A DNA stretch of 30,489 nt from Methanocorpusculum sp. (GTDB taxonomy: Archaea; Halobacteriota; Methanomicrobia; Methanomicrobiales; Methanocorpusculaceae), in the NCBI GenBank assembly GCA_029987235.1, contig DALTWF010000022.1, positions 1-30,489 on the forward strand. Direction: 5' to 3'. The position numbers and the translations under genes were made by a program. How positions within the stretch are numbered: position 1 is the first letter of the stretch; each line of letters begins with the position of its first letter. A model generated the notes under the pieces. That model saw only the letters and a list, made by a program, of their open reading frames with translations. It was not told the origin of the DNA and ran no database searches. Below, piece by piece: positions 15,478 to 22,751 of this stretch.

Positions 15478-16197
15478 TTAATTCTCAGAATATGCGTATT
15501 TCGCCCGTGTACGGCGGTTTTTCACCAGTTCAAAGGTCATGAAGCCCAAAAGAATCACCATGCCGCAGATGAAAATGGTAAGCGCTCCGGCACCGATAAC
15601 ATCCAGCGCCGCCTCTCCGATTGGATTTGCAGCCCCGCCTGCCGCAGTATCTGCAGCCATTTTTACTGAATATACAGGCGCTTCCGCGGCAAATGTTTCC
15701 ATTACGCCGCCCGTTCCCGAAACAGCATCATTTACGGCAAGCATCATATGCGGTCCGTTTGCCGCAGGTGAGGGTACCGGTACTGCGGTCTGGGTCCGTT
15801 CATACAGCACCCGCGGAATGAGGGCGGTGAATGCGGATGCAATTGCAATTCCGCCGGCAATAACACCGTATTTTTTCAGAATAGCGCCGGCCGATTTGCT
15901 CTGCGGCGGGGCAAATATGACTACTTTGTCCGCAACGCCGTAGATTTTCATCTCCCTGCCTTTTTCGCTAAAGCGCGTCTTTACGACCTCGATTACACCT
16001 GCTTCAAGCAGATTTTCCAGATGATATTTTACGGTGGTGAGGGGGAGGCCGGTGGTCTGCGCAAGAGCGGACGCGGTCGCGGGCGCATCGGCTAATTTAT
16101 TGTAGAGGTCTGATGCGGTCGGAGAAGACATCGCTTTTGCGATTTTCTGCGCCTCGGACGAGCCCTGCTCTATTACCGAAACATTTTCTTCTGACAT
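15478..16197 (-). CDS. Membrane-anchored winged-helix transcriptional regulator
   Basis: The 239-aa product has an ArsR-like winged helix-turn-helix at about 25-90 (ASALAQTTGLPLTTVKYHLENLLEAGVIEV-type pattern). Two membrane segments follow, at about 110-131 and 199-224, with a roughly 65-residue Ala/Pro-rich loop between them that is probably outside the cell, and a short basic tail. A DNA-binding domain tied to the membrane suggests it senses an envelope or external signal directly. It is divergent from two tandem membrane-protein genes, which makes them candidate targets, but this is inference. The domain call is solid; ligand and regulon are unknown. Confidence 0.8.
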   Translation of the reverse strand: MSEENVSVIEQGSSEAQKIAKAMSSPTASDLYNKLADAPATASALAQTTGLPLTTVKYHLENLLEAGVIEVVKTRFSEKGREMKIYGVADKVVIFAPPQSKSAGAILKKYGVIAGGIAIASAFTALIPRVLYERTQTAVPVPSPAANGPHMMLAVNDAVSGTGGVMETFAAEAPVYSVKMAADTAAGGAANPIGEAALDVIGAGALTIFICGMVILLGFMTFELVKNRRTRAKYAYSEN

Positions 16198-16243
16198 AGG
16201 TATTTATTGGTCGCGTACGGGTAAAAGGATGTCTTTGGGTGCG

Positions 16244-16277
16244 AAAAAAACGGCAGTTATTTTTGTAACGTTTTTTT
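16244..16277. promoter_or_regulatory. Inverted repeat in the regulator/membrane-protein divergent region
   Basis: AAAAAAACG (16244-16252) and CGTTTTTTT (16269-16277) are exact reverse complements with a 16-nt spacer. The element lies between the winged-helix gene and the divergent membrane-protein gene, so it could be a regulator site, or a terminator-like remnant given the flanking T9 run. Confidence 0.35.
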
Positions 16278-16323
16278 TTCTCTGGCTGTTTCAGCAATCG
16301 TTATAATTTATCCCTTATCATAA

Positions 16324-16331
16324 ATAATATA
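16324..16331 (+). promoter_or_regulatory. TATA box of the first membrane-protein paralogue
   Basis: ATAATATA lies 49 bp before the ATG at 16373. The same 8-mer occurs at the same 49-bp distance before the second paralogue (17457-17464). Both leaders also share CATGA after it and GGAGGTCT before the start, so the promoter was duplicated with the gene. Confidence 0.6.
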
Positions 16332-16372
16332 ATAAACATGAATCAACCTGTCACTGAACCGGAGGTCTCGTA

Positions 16373-17410
16373 ATGGACGAAATTGCGAAGACCGAAGCCC
16401 GCAACTACTTAAGTGCCGCAGGATTCTTTGTGATTGCTGCCGGATTTCTGCTTTCGCTCATGACAAAGGCAGGATCTGCAACCTATATCGAAACAAGTGA
16501 TGCCATCAGACTGGTTCTTGGTATCGGATTACTTGTCATTGCAACTCTCCTTATTGTGCTTCGTAAGAGAGATATGATTTCCATCCTGTTCTTTATGATT
16601 GGATTCTTAGACTTATTCTATGGATTCACTCCTTCAGTTGGATTATGGAGATTTATTTTACTGGGATTCCTTGTTCTCACAGCCCTGGTAACACTTACCT
16701 CCAAAGAGAAAATAAAGTGGCTTTTATTCTTCATTCCGGCAATCTGGTTTGTACGGTGTATATTACAGGAGTGTTTTGGATACAATGCTGTCGTCTATGC
16801 TGTATTCGGAGTAATCCTTATAGTAATCCTTCTCTACTACGCTTTCGCCTGTGCCTCTGAAAGAATCAGTCTTCCGGGCAGAAGCCTTCTCACTGCTGAT
16901 GAGCAGACTGATTTCAAAGCATCCGGTTCTGTCCTCGGCTACATGCTGTTTGCTCTTGCTGCTGGGGCGTTTTCTCTCTTCTATCTTTTCGGAAACCAGG
17001 AGATTCTTTCGTTTGAAACGGTTACCACACTGAAACTTATCTGCTGTATTCTTCTGGTGTATGTATCAGTCCTCCTCTTTGCCGTCGGCAAAATGCGGTT
17101 TACGCCGGTTATGTTTTTGCTGACTGCGCTGACGCTTATCCTGTCAGTCTATGCAGAAGGATTGATGGTTGTCGGCTGCGGCATTCTTTTCATCGTCCTC
17201 GGTCTGTTTGCCGTACTGCGGAACGAATCAAGAGTACTTCCGGGTATCATGTATATTATTTTCGGAGGTACTGCTTTCATCTCGGTAATTGCGGGTGGTC
17301 TGCTTCCCAGTGTTCCGTGGCTTTCGGTGATTCTCAACGGCATTCCGGCACTGATTGCAATATACCTTGCATTCGCTGTCTATTCGCAGAGAAAACTGCC
17401 GAAGTTCTGA
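16373..17410 (+). CDS. Polytopic membrane protein of unknown function, paralogue 1
   Basis: The 345-aa product is mostly hydrophobic, with about ten membrane segments. The N-terminus MDEIAKTEARNYLSAAGFF and C-terminus YSQRKLPKF are almost identical to those of the next gene. An internal two-fold pattern is visible: LGIGLLVIATLLIVLRKRDM in the first half resembles CCILLVYVSVLLFAVGKMRF in the second, joined by LLTADEQTDFKASGSVLGYM. GGAGGT lies 6 nt before the ATG. A loose resemblance to YaaH/SatP-like small transporters crossed my mind but is too weak to name. It is probably a transporter or envelope sensor, possibly controlled by the divergent membrane-bound winged-helix protein. Confidence 0.75.
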   Translation: MDEIAKTEARNYLSAAGFFVIAAGFLLSLMTKAGSATYIETSDAIRLVLGIGLLVIATLLIVLRKRDMISILFFMIGFLDLFYGFTPSVGLWRFILLGFLVLTALVTLTSKEKIKWLLFFIPAIWFVRCILQECFGYNAVVYAVFGVILIVILLYYAFACASERISLPGRSLLTADEQTDFKASGSVLGYMLFALAAGAFSLFYLFGNQEILSFETVTTLKLICCILLVYVSVLLFAVGKMRFTPVMFLLTALTLILSVYAEGLMVVGCGILFIVLGLFAVLRNESRVLPGIMYIIFGGTAFISVIAGGLLPSVPWLSVILNGIPALIAIYLAFAVYSQRKLPKF

Positions 17411-17422
17411 ATCTCACATCCT

Positions 17423-17430
17423 CTTTTTTT
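17423..17430 (+). terminator. T-run after paralogue 1
   Basis: An uninterrupted run of T follows the stop codon by about 12 bp and lies upstream of the second promoter, suggesting the two paralogues are transcribed separately. Confidence 0.4.
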
Positions 17431-17456
17431 TCCGTCGATTTTATATCTAATCAGTG

Positions 17457-17464
17457 ATAATATA
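17457..17464 (+). promoter_or_regulatory. TATA box of the second membrane-protein paralogue
   Basis: ATAATATA stands 49 bp before the ATG at 17506, the same spacing as for paralogue 1. GGAGGTCT lies just before the start codon. A further AT-rich box (TTTTATATC, about 17439-17447) lies upstream. Confidence 0.6.
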
Positions 17465-17505
17465 CAAATCATGACAGCTAAAGTCATTGATTCGGAGGTC
17501 TTGTA

Positions 17506-18522
17506 ATGGACGAAATTGCAAAGACCGAAGCAAGGAATTATCTCAGTGCTGCAGGATTCTTCCTGCTTGCGGCATGGTTCATATTATTTGTATTGTCAGT
17601 ATTTGGAAATTTTCCAATAGGGTATAATTTCATTAGCATGGCAATAGGAATAGGGTTGCTCATTATAGCAACGCTGCTCATCGTTCTCCACAAACGAGAT
17701 ATGGTTGCAATTCTTTTCTTCATGATGAGTTTCTACCCATTATTCAATGCATTTACTTCATCTGGACTTTGGTGGGTCATTATATTGGTAGTGTTCCTGC
17801 TTCTTGTAGTACTGGTAACCCTTACCGGACAGGATAAAAAGAAATGGATGTTATTCCTTATTCCATTAATTCTTTTTATAAGTAGTCTTATTGGATTATT
17901 AATAGGATTCAATCTGACCCCTATGTTCATCATTATCGTTATCTGTCTCTACTATGCTTTCTGCTGTGCCTGTGAAAGAATCACTCTCCCGGGTGCAAAG
18001 ATGCTCACCGCTGACGAATCAACCGACTTCAAAGCATCTGGTTCCGTCCTCGGCTACATGCTGTTTGCATTAATCACCGGAGGATATGCATTACATTACT
18101 TGCTTGGAGAAGCAGTTCTTCCGCTCGAGACATTCATGACCGTTGAACTGCTTGCAGGAACGTTGATGATTTTCGTTGCTATCCTTCTCTTAACCGTCGG
18201 AAAGATGCGGTTTACGCCGGTCATGTTCCTGCTGGTTGCATTAATCGGCATTCTTTCCATGTACTCTTCAGGTGCAATGTTTATCGGTCTTGGTATTCTG
18301 ATGATTGTCGTTGGTCTGTTTGCCATGCTGAGAAAAGAGTCCAGAATCCTTCCGGGCATCATGCTGATTATCTACGGATGCACCTGGTTCTTCTCTGCAT
18401 ACGTTGCAGGTACTTCAGTCTCTGCACCGGTCGTCTCAGCGATTCTGAACGGTATTCCGGCACTGATTGCAATCTATCTTTCCTTCGTGGTCTATTCGCA
18501 GAGAAAGTTACCTAAATTCTAA
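17506..18522 (+). CDS. Polytopic membrane protein of unknown function, paralogue 2
   Basis: This 338-aa protein is a tandem duplicate of its upstream neighbour. The first 19 residues and last 9 are nearly the same, the central ADESTDFKASGSVLGYMLFAL is shared, and similarity runs through the whole length, weakest in the loops and in residues 20-45 and 120-150. About ten hydrophobic segments and the same internal two-fold pattern are seen. Promoter, leader spacing and Shine-Dalgarno are duplicated too. Divergence in several membrane segments suggests the two copies may have different substrates or signals. I cannot assign a function. Confidence 0.75.
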   Translation: MDEIAKTEARNYLSAAGFFLLAAWFILFVLSVFGNFPIGYNFISMAIGIGLLIIATLLIVLHKRDMVAILFFMMSFYPLFNAFTSSGLWWVIILVVFLLLVVLVTLTGQDKKKWMLFLIPLILFISSLIGLLIGFNLTPMFIIIVICLYYAFCCACERITLPGAKMLTADESTDFKASGSVLGYMLFALITGGYALHYLLGEAVLPLETFMTVELLAGTLMIFVAILLLTVGKMRFTPVMFLLVALIGILSMYSSGAMFIGLGILMIVVGLFAMLRKESRILPGIMLIIYGCTWFFSAYVAGTSVSAPVVSAILNGIPALIAIYLSFVVYSQRKLPKF

Positions 18523-18590
18523 TTTTTTTGAAACTATTCACTACTCTCTTATTTTTGAAAAAAAACAATGGGATAAAAAAAAAAGGAAAA

Positions 18591-19205
18591 TTACTTCTCC
18601 GGTTTCTTTGCCTTCTTCTTCGGAAACTCCTTGCCCCAGATAATCTTTGACGACTCCGTCTCGGTTATCTCAATAGCCCCTGTAGGACAGACCCGCGCAC
18701 ACGCTCCGCAGCCGATACACACAGTTGACGGCTCATCATACGGTGTCGAAACCTTCTTTCCCGTACCCCGTTTGACGGTGGAAATCGCCCCGATTTTTAT
18801 CTTTTCGCATGCCCGCACGCACAGACCGCACAAAATACATTTGCCCCGCTTGATGGACCTTAGTGAATAGTCCGGCACATTGTACTCTTCCATCATCTTC
18901 TCGATGACATCAGACTGGGGCGCCCTTCTCTGCATGAATGCGATAATCAGACGGCGGTATCCTTTAATTTTCTCCGTATCAGTTTCAACTTCGATTTCAT
19001 GCGTCACCGGATAGATACAGGACGCAACAACTTTACGCCTTCCGCCGTCAATAATCTCCACCACACAAAGCCGGCAGGCGCCCTCACCCGGATACTTGTC
19101 ATGCCAGCACATCGTCGGAATGAAAATGTCATTGCGGCGTGCGATGGTTAAAATCGTCTCGCCCGGCTCGCAGTCGCATACTTTGCCGTTGATTTTTATC
19201 TGCAT
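18591..19205 (-). CDS. [2Fe-2S]/2[4Fe-4S] electron-transfer protein, NuoG/HoxU N-terminal-like
   Basis: The 204-aa protein has a plant-type [2Fe-2S] domain (C33, C44, C47, C63) and two [4Fe-4S] clusters (C123, C126, C129, C133 and C163, C166, C169, C173). This is the electron-relay start of NuoG, HoxU and HydA, but the catalytic part is absent: there is no molybdopterin domain and no H-cluster. The His-Cys3 cluster normally found between the two parts (HxxxCxxC) is also missing; that stretch has only charged residues. The lysine-rich tail (KKKAKKPEK) is typical of a C-terminus. It overlaps the NuoF-like stop by one base (TAATG), with GGAGG upstream, so it should be made together with NuoE and NuoF. 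Confidence 0.82.
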   Translation of the reverse strand: MQIKINGKVCDCEPGETILTIARRNDIFIPTMCWHDKYPGEGACRLCVVEIIDGGRRKVVASCIYPVTHEIEVETDTEKIKGYRRLIIAFMQRRAPQSDVIEKMMEEYNVPDYSLRSIKRGKCILCGLCVRACEKIKIGAISTVKRGTGKKVSTPYDEPSTVCIGCGACARVCPTGAIEITETESSKIIWGKEFPKKKAKKPEK

Positions 19206-21088
19206 TATTTTTCCTCCTCAGACTTTACTGCACGCAGATATCCGCGGGACCCTTTCATCATCTGACGCGACCAGAGATTGATGGGGATTGTTTCAAGTGC
19301 TTCAACCGGACAGACATCACGGCAGGCGCCGCAGCCGATACAGGCACGGATGTCTACGAAATGCGCCTGATTGCCTGAGCCGCTGATAACACCTGTGGGG
19401 CACACCTCTGCACACCTGCGGCAGCCGATGCATTTTTTCGGATTTACTCTAAACGCGGTCAGTTCCGGACACATGCCCGCACGGCAGTAGTACTGTTTGA
19501 TGTGCTCCTCATACTCTTCGCGGAAGTAGCGGATGCTGGATAAAACCGGATTCGGTGCGGTTTTTCCGAGTGCGCACAGGGAGCAGTCCTGCATCATGTG
19601 TCCGATTTCTTCAAGCAGTTCGATGTCGCCGTCGCGCCCGCGTCCGCTGCAGATGTTTGTAAGAATATCCCGCATGTGGCGCAGACCTTCGCGGCACGGG
19701 GTGCATTTGCCGCAGGATTCGCCGCAGAGGAACTGCACATAGTAGCGGGCGAACTCGACCATGCATGTTCTGTCGTCCATGACAATCAGGCCGCCTGAGC
19801 CCATCATGGAGCCGTATTTGTCCAGCGTATCGAAATCCACCGGCAAATCGATGAGTTCTGCCGGAAGGGTGCCGCCTGATGGTCCGCCGGTCTGGACGGC
19901 TTTCAGGGGGCGGTCGTTTTGGATTCCGCCGCCGATGTCGTAGATCAGGGTGCGAAGGGATGTGCCGAGCGGGACTTCCACAAGGCCTGTGTGTCTGACT
20001 TTTCCGACAAGGGCGAAGGCTTTTGTGCCGGTGTTGCCCGGGGTGCCGAGTTTTGCATATTCGGCGCCGCCTTTTTCGATAATCCAGGGGATGTTGGCGA
20101 AGGTTTCGACATTGTTCAGGACGGTCGGACATCCCCAGAGGCCGTTTTCGGTGCTGTGGATGTATTTCGCCCGTGGTTCGCCGACGTTTCCTTCAATGGA
20201 TTTCATTAATGCGGTGGATTCGCCGCAGACGAATGCTCCACCGCCGCGGACTACGGAGAGGCGGAAGGTTTTGCCGGTGCCGAGGATGTTTTCGCCGATG
20301 AAGCCGCGTTCTTCGGCGATTTTCAGCGCGCGTTTTACGCTGTCGAGGGCAAGGACGTATTCGTCGCGGATGTAGAGGTAGCCGCGTTCGGATCCGATGG
20401 CAAGGGCGCAGATTATCATTCCTTCGATGACTGCGTGGGGGTCGCCGTTCAGGATTGCGCCGTCCATGAAGGCGCCGGGGTCGCCTTCGTCGCCGTTGCA
20501 GACGACGTATTTCGGGTCTTTTGGGACGGTGCGGGCGCTTTTCCATTTGCGGCCGGTGGGAAATCCTGCGCCGCCTCGTCCGCGGAGACCTGAGGTATCG
20601 ATTTCGGCGATGATTTCGTCGGGTGTCATGGAAAGGGCTTTTCTGAGGGCTGTATAGCCGCCGCGGGCGAGGTATGCGTCTATGTCGCGGGGGTTGATTT
20701 CGCCGGTGTTTCTGAGGGCGATTTTGGTTTGTTTTGCGTAGAAGGGGTTGTCGTTTTGGTGTACGGCGGCGATGCCGTCCGGGGTTTTGTAGAGGAGGCG
20801 GCCGATGATGTTTCCGTCGATGAGGGTTTCGGAGACGATTTCGACGGCGTCTTTGGGTTTGACCTGGTAGTACATTATGTCTTCGGGGAGGATGCGGATG
20901 ATGGGGCCGAGTTCGCACATGCCGCTGCAGCCGGTGTTTTCAACGGTGTATTCAACGGTTGCGTCGGCGCCGAGGGCTTCTATTGCTTTTCTGAGGTTGT
21001 CGGCGAGTTTTTGTGCTCCTCCTGCGACGCAGCCGGGGCCGCAGCAGACGAGTATTTTTTTGGGGAGTTTTCTGGTTTTTTCTTTCAT
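19205..21088 (-). CDS. NuoF/HndC/HydB-like NAD(P)H-binding iron-sulfur flavoprotein
   Basis: The 627-aa protein matches the diaphorase subunit of NAD(P)-linked hydrogenases and formate dehydrogenases. Domain order: an N-terminal thioredoxin-like [2Fe-2S] domain (C15, C20, C54, C58); the NuoF core with FMN loop GRGGAGFPTG (170-179), NGDEGDPGAF and GGGAFVCGESTAL for NADH/FMN; a SLBB-like region; the NuoF [4Fe-4S] set ESCGKCTPC (C459, C462, C465) with a later Cys in DCSLCALG; and a C-terminal 2[4Fe-4S] ferredoxin (from C553 and C583). It overlaps the NuoE-like gene by 4 bp (ATGA), with GGAGG before the ATG. It likely passes electrons between NAD(P)H and ferredoxin or a partner dehydrogenase. Electron bifurcation is possible but not shown. 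Confidence 0.9.
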   Translation of the reverse strand: MKEKTRKLPKKILVCCGPGCVAGGAQKLADNLRKAIEALGADATVEYTVENTGCSGMCELGPIIRILPEDIMYYQVKPKDAVEIVSETLIDGNIIGRLLYKTPDGIAAVHQNDNPFYAKQTKIALRNTGEINPRDIDAYLARGGYTALRKALSMTPDEIIAEIDTSGLRGRGGAGFPTGRKWKSARTVPKDPKYVVCNGDEGDPGAFMDGAILNGDPHAVIEGMIICALAIGSERGYLYIRDEYVLALDSVKRALKIAEERGFIGENILGTGKTFRLSVVRGGGAFVCGESTALMKSIEGNVGEPRAKYIHSTENGLWGCPTVLNNVETFANIPWIIEKGGAEYAKLGTPGNTGTKAFALVGKVRHTGLVEVPLGTSLRTLIYDIGGGIQNDRPLKAVQTGGPSGGTLPAELIDLPVDFDTLDKYGSMMGSGGLIVMDDRTCMVEFARYYVQFLCGESCGKCTPCREGLRHMRDILTNICSGRGRDGDIELLEEIGHMMQDCSLCALGKTAPNPVLSSIRYFREEYEEHIKQYYCRAGMCPELTAFRVNPKKCIGCRRCAEVCPTGVISGSGNQAHFVDIRACIGCGACRDVCPVEALETIPINLWSRQMMKGSRGYLRAVKSEEEK

Positions 21089-21570
21089 GTGTCTTCCTCC
21101 CGGTATTTTGCGAGGATGGTTTTGAGTTTGGGTCTGGTGAGTCTGCCGTAGTATTTGTTGTCGATGAGCATGACGGGGGCAAGGGCGCAGGTGCCGAGGC
21201 AGTTGACGAGTTCGAGGGAGAAGAGACCGTCTTCGGTGGTGTCGCCGGGGCGGATGTTGAGTTGTGCGCAGATTTCTTCTGCCATGTCGATGGATTTTTT
21301 GATGTGGCAGGCGGTTCCGTCGCAGATTTTGATGATGTGTTTTCCTTTGGGTTTGAGCGATAAGGCTTTGTAGAAGGTGACCATTGCGTAGAGGCGGGAT
21401 TCGGGGCAGTTGAGGTAGGCGGCTGCTTTTTGGATGCCGTCGCGGGGGATGCAGCCGTATGTGTGCTGCATGTCCTGAAGGATTGCGAGGGCGTATTGCA
21501 TTTCAGGGGGGTAGGTGTGGATGAGGGTGTCTGGGTCTGTTTCGGTTTTTGGGTTTTTCTGGTTTGTCAT
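21085..21570 (-). CDS. NuoE/HndA-like [2Fe-2S] thioredoxin-fold subunit
   Basis: The 161-aa protein belongs to the NuoE family that docks on NuoF. The [2Fe-2S] ligands are C83 and C88 (CDGTAC) and C124 and C128 (CLGTC). The helical N-terminal part carries the usual YALAILQDMQ and CPESRLYAMVTFYKAL segments. It is first in the three-gene unit. A TATA-like CCTATATC lies about 30 bp upstream of the ATG and no Shine-Dalgarno is seen, so the message may be nearly leaderless. Codons are strongly C/A-ending here, unlike the downstream end of the unit. Confidence 0.9.
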   Translation of the reverse strand: MTNQKNPKTETDPDTLIHTYPPEMQYALAILQDMQHTYGCIPRDGIQKAAAYLNCPESRLYAMVTFYKALSLKPKGKHIIKICDGTACHIKKSIDMAEEICAQLNIRPGDTTEDGLFSLELVNCLGTCALAPVMLIDNKYYGRLTRPKLKTILAKYREEDT

Positions 21571-21600
21571 TGGGATATTGTAGATTTGGTTTTTGGAATG

Positions 21601-21608
21601 GATATAGG
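21601..21608 (-). promoter_or_regulatory. Probable TATA box of the NuoEF-like unit
   Basis: On the minus strand CCTATATC is centred about 34 bp before the ATG at 21570, predicting a leader of roughly 8 nt. Confidence 0.4.
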
Positions 21609-21886
21609 TTTAGGTTGGGGTGGGATATGGCATGTTTCTCTCCCGTGAAAATTATCTATTGTATCACCATGATTTTTTTGATAACTTAGTTTACCTGTTT
21701 AACTGTTCGGAAAAGATGTTCTGATAATCCCTGCCCAAAGCCTTTAGAATATTTTGTGTATTTACGCATTTATTTCTAAACCTGTGTAGTTTTATCCCTG
21801 CATGAAAATAAGCGCCTCCGGATTACAGACAGATTGTATTGCTGTGAATAACAGGTAAAAAAAACAGGTGACGTATTTCACCCGTC

Positions 21887-21907
21887 AAAAAAGTCACTGA
21901 CTTTTTT
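21887..21907. terminator. Bidirectional terminator palindrome A6-GTC-ACT-GAC-T6
   Basis: A perfect inverted repeat of 10 bp arms around a single base lies 8 bp beyond the methyltransferase stop. It can form a hairpin ending in T6 on either strand. The same A6-GTC and GAC-T6 arms recur at 30425-30446 around a different centre. Confidence 0.6.
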
Positions 21908-21914
21908 CAGCCCC

Positions 21915-22751
21915 TTACCCGAAACACACCCACCGGTCGTAAATCGGATCCCGCTCATTCTCATACACCGATAACTTCCGCCCCACACCTTCAGCCCATT
22001 CACACACCCATTCCGCCTCCTCCCGCGTAGCAACCGTAATAAGCGTCTTTTCCGTAATACCCGCAAGCTCCTCCACAATCGGCTGCCACACATCCTTCGT
22101 ATAATTATACATCTGCCCGAACATAATCCCCACACCATACTTCGCATCCGGCAGATACGCAGAAGCCGACCGCCCGTCAATCCACAACGTCTCATCCTCA
22201 TGCAGACGACCAAGCGAAAGCCCCAGCGCAAGAAGCTCAGGGTCATTATCATACGCAAGAGGCGAAGCCCCCAGTTCTCGCATAATCATCGACCCGATAC
22301 CCGACCCCGCACAGCCGTCAATTGCCGTACCCGACAGATTAGTGCCGAAATACTCCGCAAGAAGCGACCGGACCTTGCCGATACGCTCCTCCGTTAAGTC
22401 CTCACCGGCCGGCGCGTAAGATTTTACCATCTCCCGCGTGAAATGCGCACGGAGAGCCCCGTCTATAGCAGAACGCTTCTCCTGAAAGAGCCCCCCGTCC
22501 AGTTTTTCAAATAGTGCGATTTCCTCCTGCGTCGGAGACCTGAAACTCCAGCACGTGGCAACCCATTCCTCACCCGCCTTTACTGCAAAAACAACCGGGT
22601 TGCCCTCCTCATCCATTAAAATCCGCGCATCCGAAATCTCTGACGCGGACTGCGAAATTATAACACCGGGCTCCCCCTGATTTACCAGCGACGCATAATC
22701 CGGCTCTAAAAACCGGAGACGCTCAACCTCAAGAAACGACGCAATACTCAT
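21915..22751 (-). CDS. Predicted SAM-dependent methyltransferase
   Basis: The 278-aa protein has a Rossmann-type SAM motif I, AIDGCAGSGIGS (143-154), followed by AYDND (166-170) at the expected place for the acidic residue that holds the ribose. An N-terminal region of about 100 residues (MSIASFLEVERLRFLEPDY ...) precedes the fold and is unfamiliar. No catalytic motif such as NPPY identifies the substrate. The gene overlaps the bactofilin-like gene by 4 bp (ATGA), implying coupled translation and perhaps a shared process. Its codons are almost uniformly G/T-ending, as expected for the last gene of a unit in this genome. Confidence 0.65.
   Translation of the reverse strand: MSIASFLEVERLRFLEPDYASLVNQGEPGVIISQSASEISDARILMDEEGNPVVFAVKAGEEWVATCWSFRSPTQEEIALFEKLDGGLFQEKRSAIDGALRAHFTREMVKSYAPAGEDLTEERIGKVRSLLAEYFGTNLSGTAIDGCAGSGIGSMIMRELGASPLAYDNDPELLALGLSLGRLHEDETLWIDGRSASAYLPDAKYGVGIMFGQMYNYTKDVWQPIVEELAGITEKTLITVATREEAEWVCEWAEGVGRKLSVYENERDPIYDRWVCFG

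Larger units (their letters stand above)
21571..21914. other. 344-bp region without a gene
   Basis: This gap holds the promoter of the NuoE-like gene at its left end and a bidirectional terminator palindrome at its right end. Between them is AT-rich sequence with no open frame I trust and no tRNA-like fold. A short match to the terminator-associated element core (CTCCCGTGAAAAT, 21640-21652) is present on the plus strand. Confidence 0.4.

Noticed and set aside
16373..18522. Naming the tandem membrane proteins as YaaH/SatP acetate transporters
   Set aside because: The hydrophobic pattern is only vaguely similar and the diagnostic N-terminal motif of that family is not seen.
19611..20918. Long Arg/Pro/His-rich open frames (173 and 241 aa) on the minus strand
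   Set aside because: They are out-of-frame readings of the NuoF-like gene caused by its C-ending codons; no Shine-Dalgarno or known domain, and composition is not protein-like.
21571..21914. tRNA or small protein gene in the 344-bp gap
   Set aside because: No GGTTCRA-type T-arm, no cloverleaf pairing by eye, and no open frame with a start signal.
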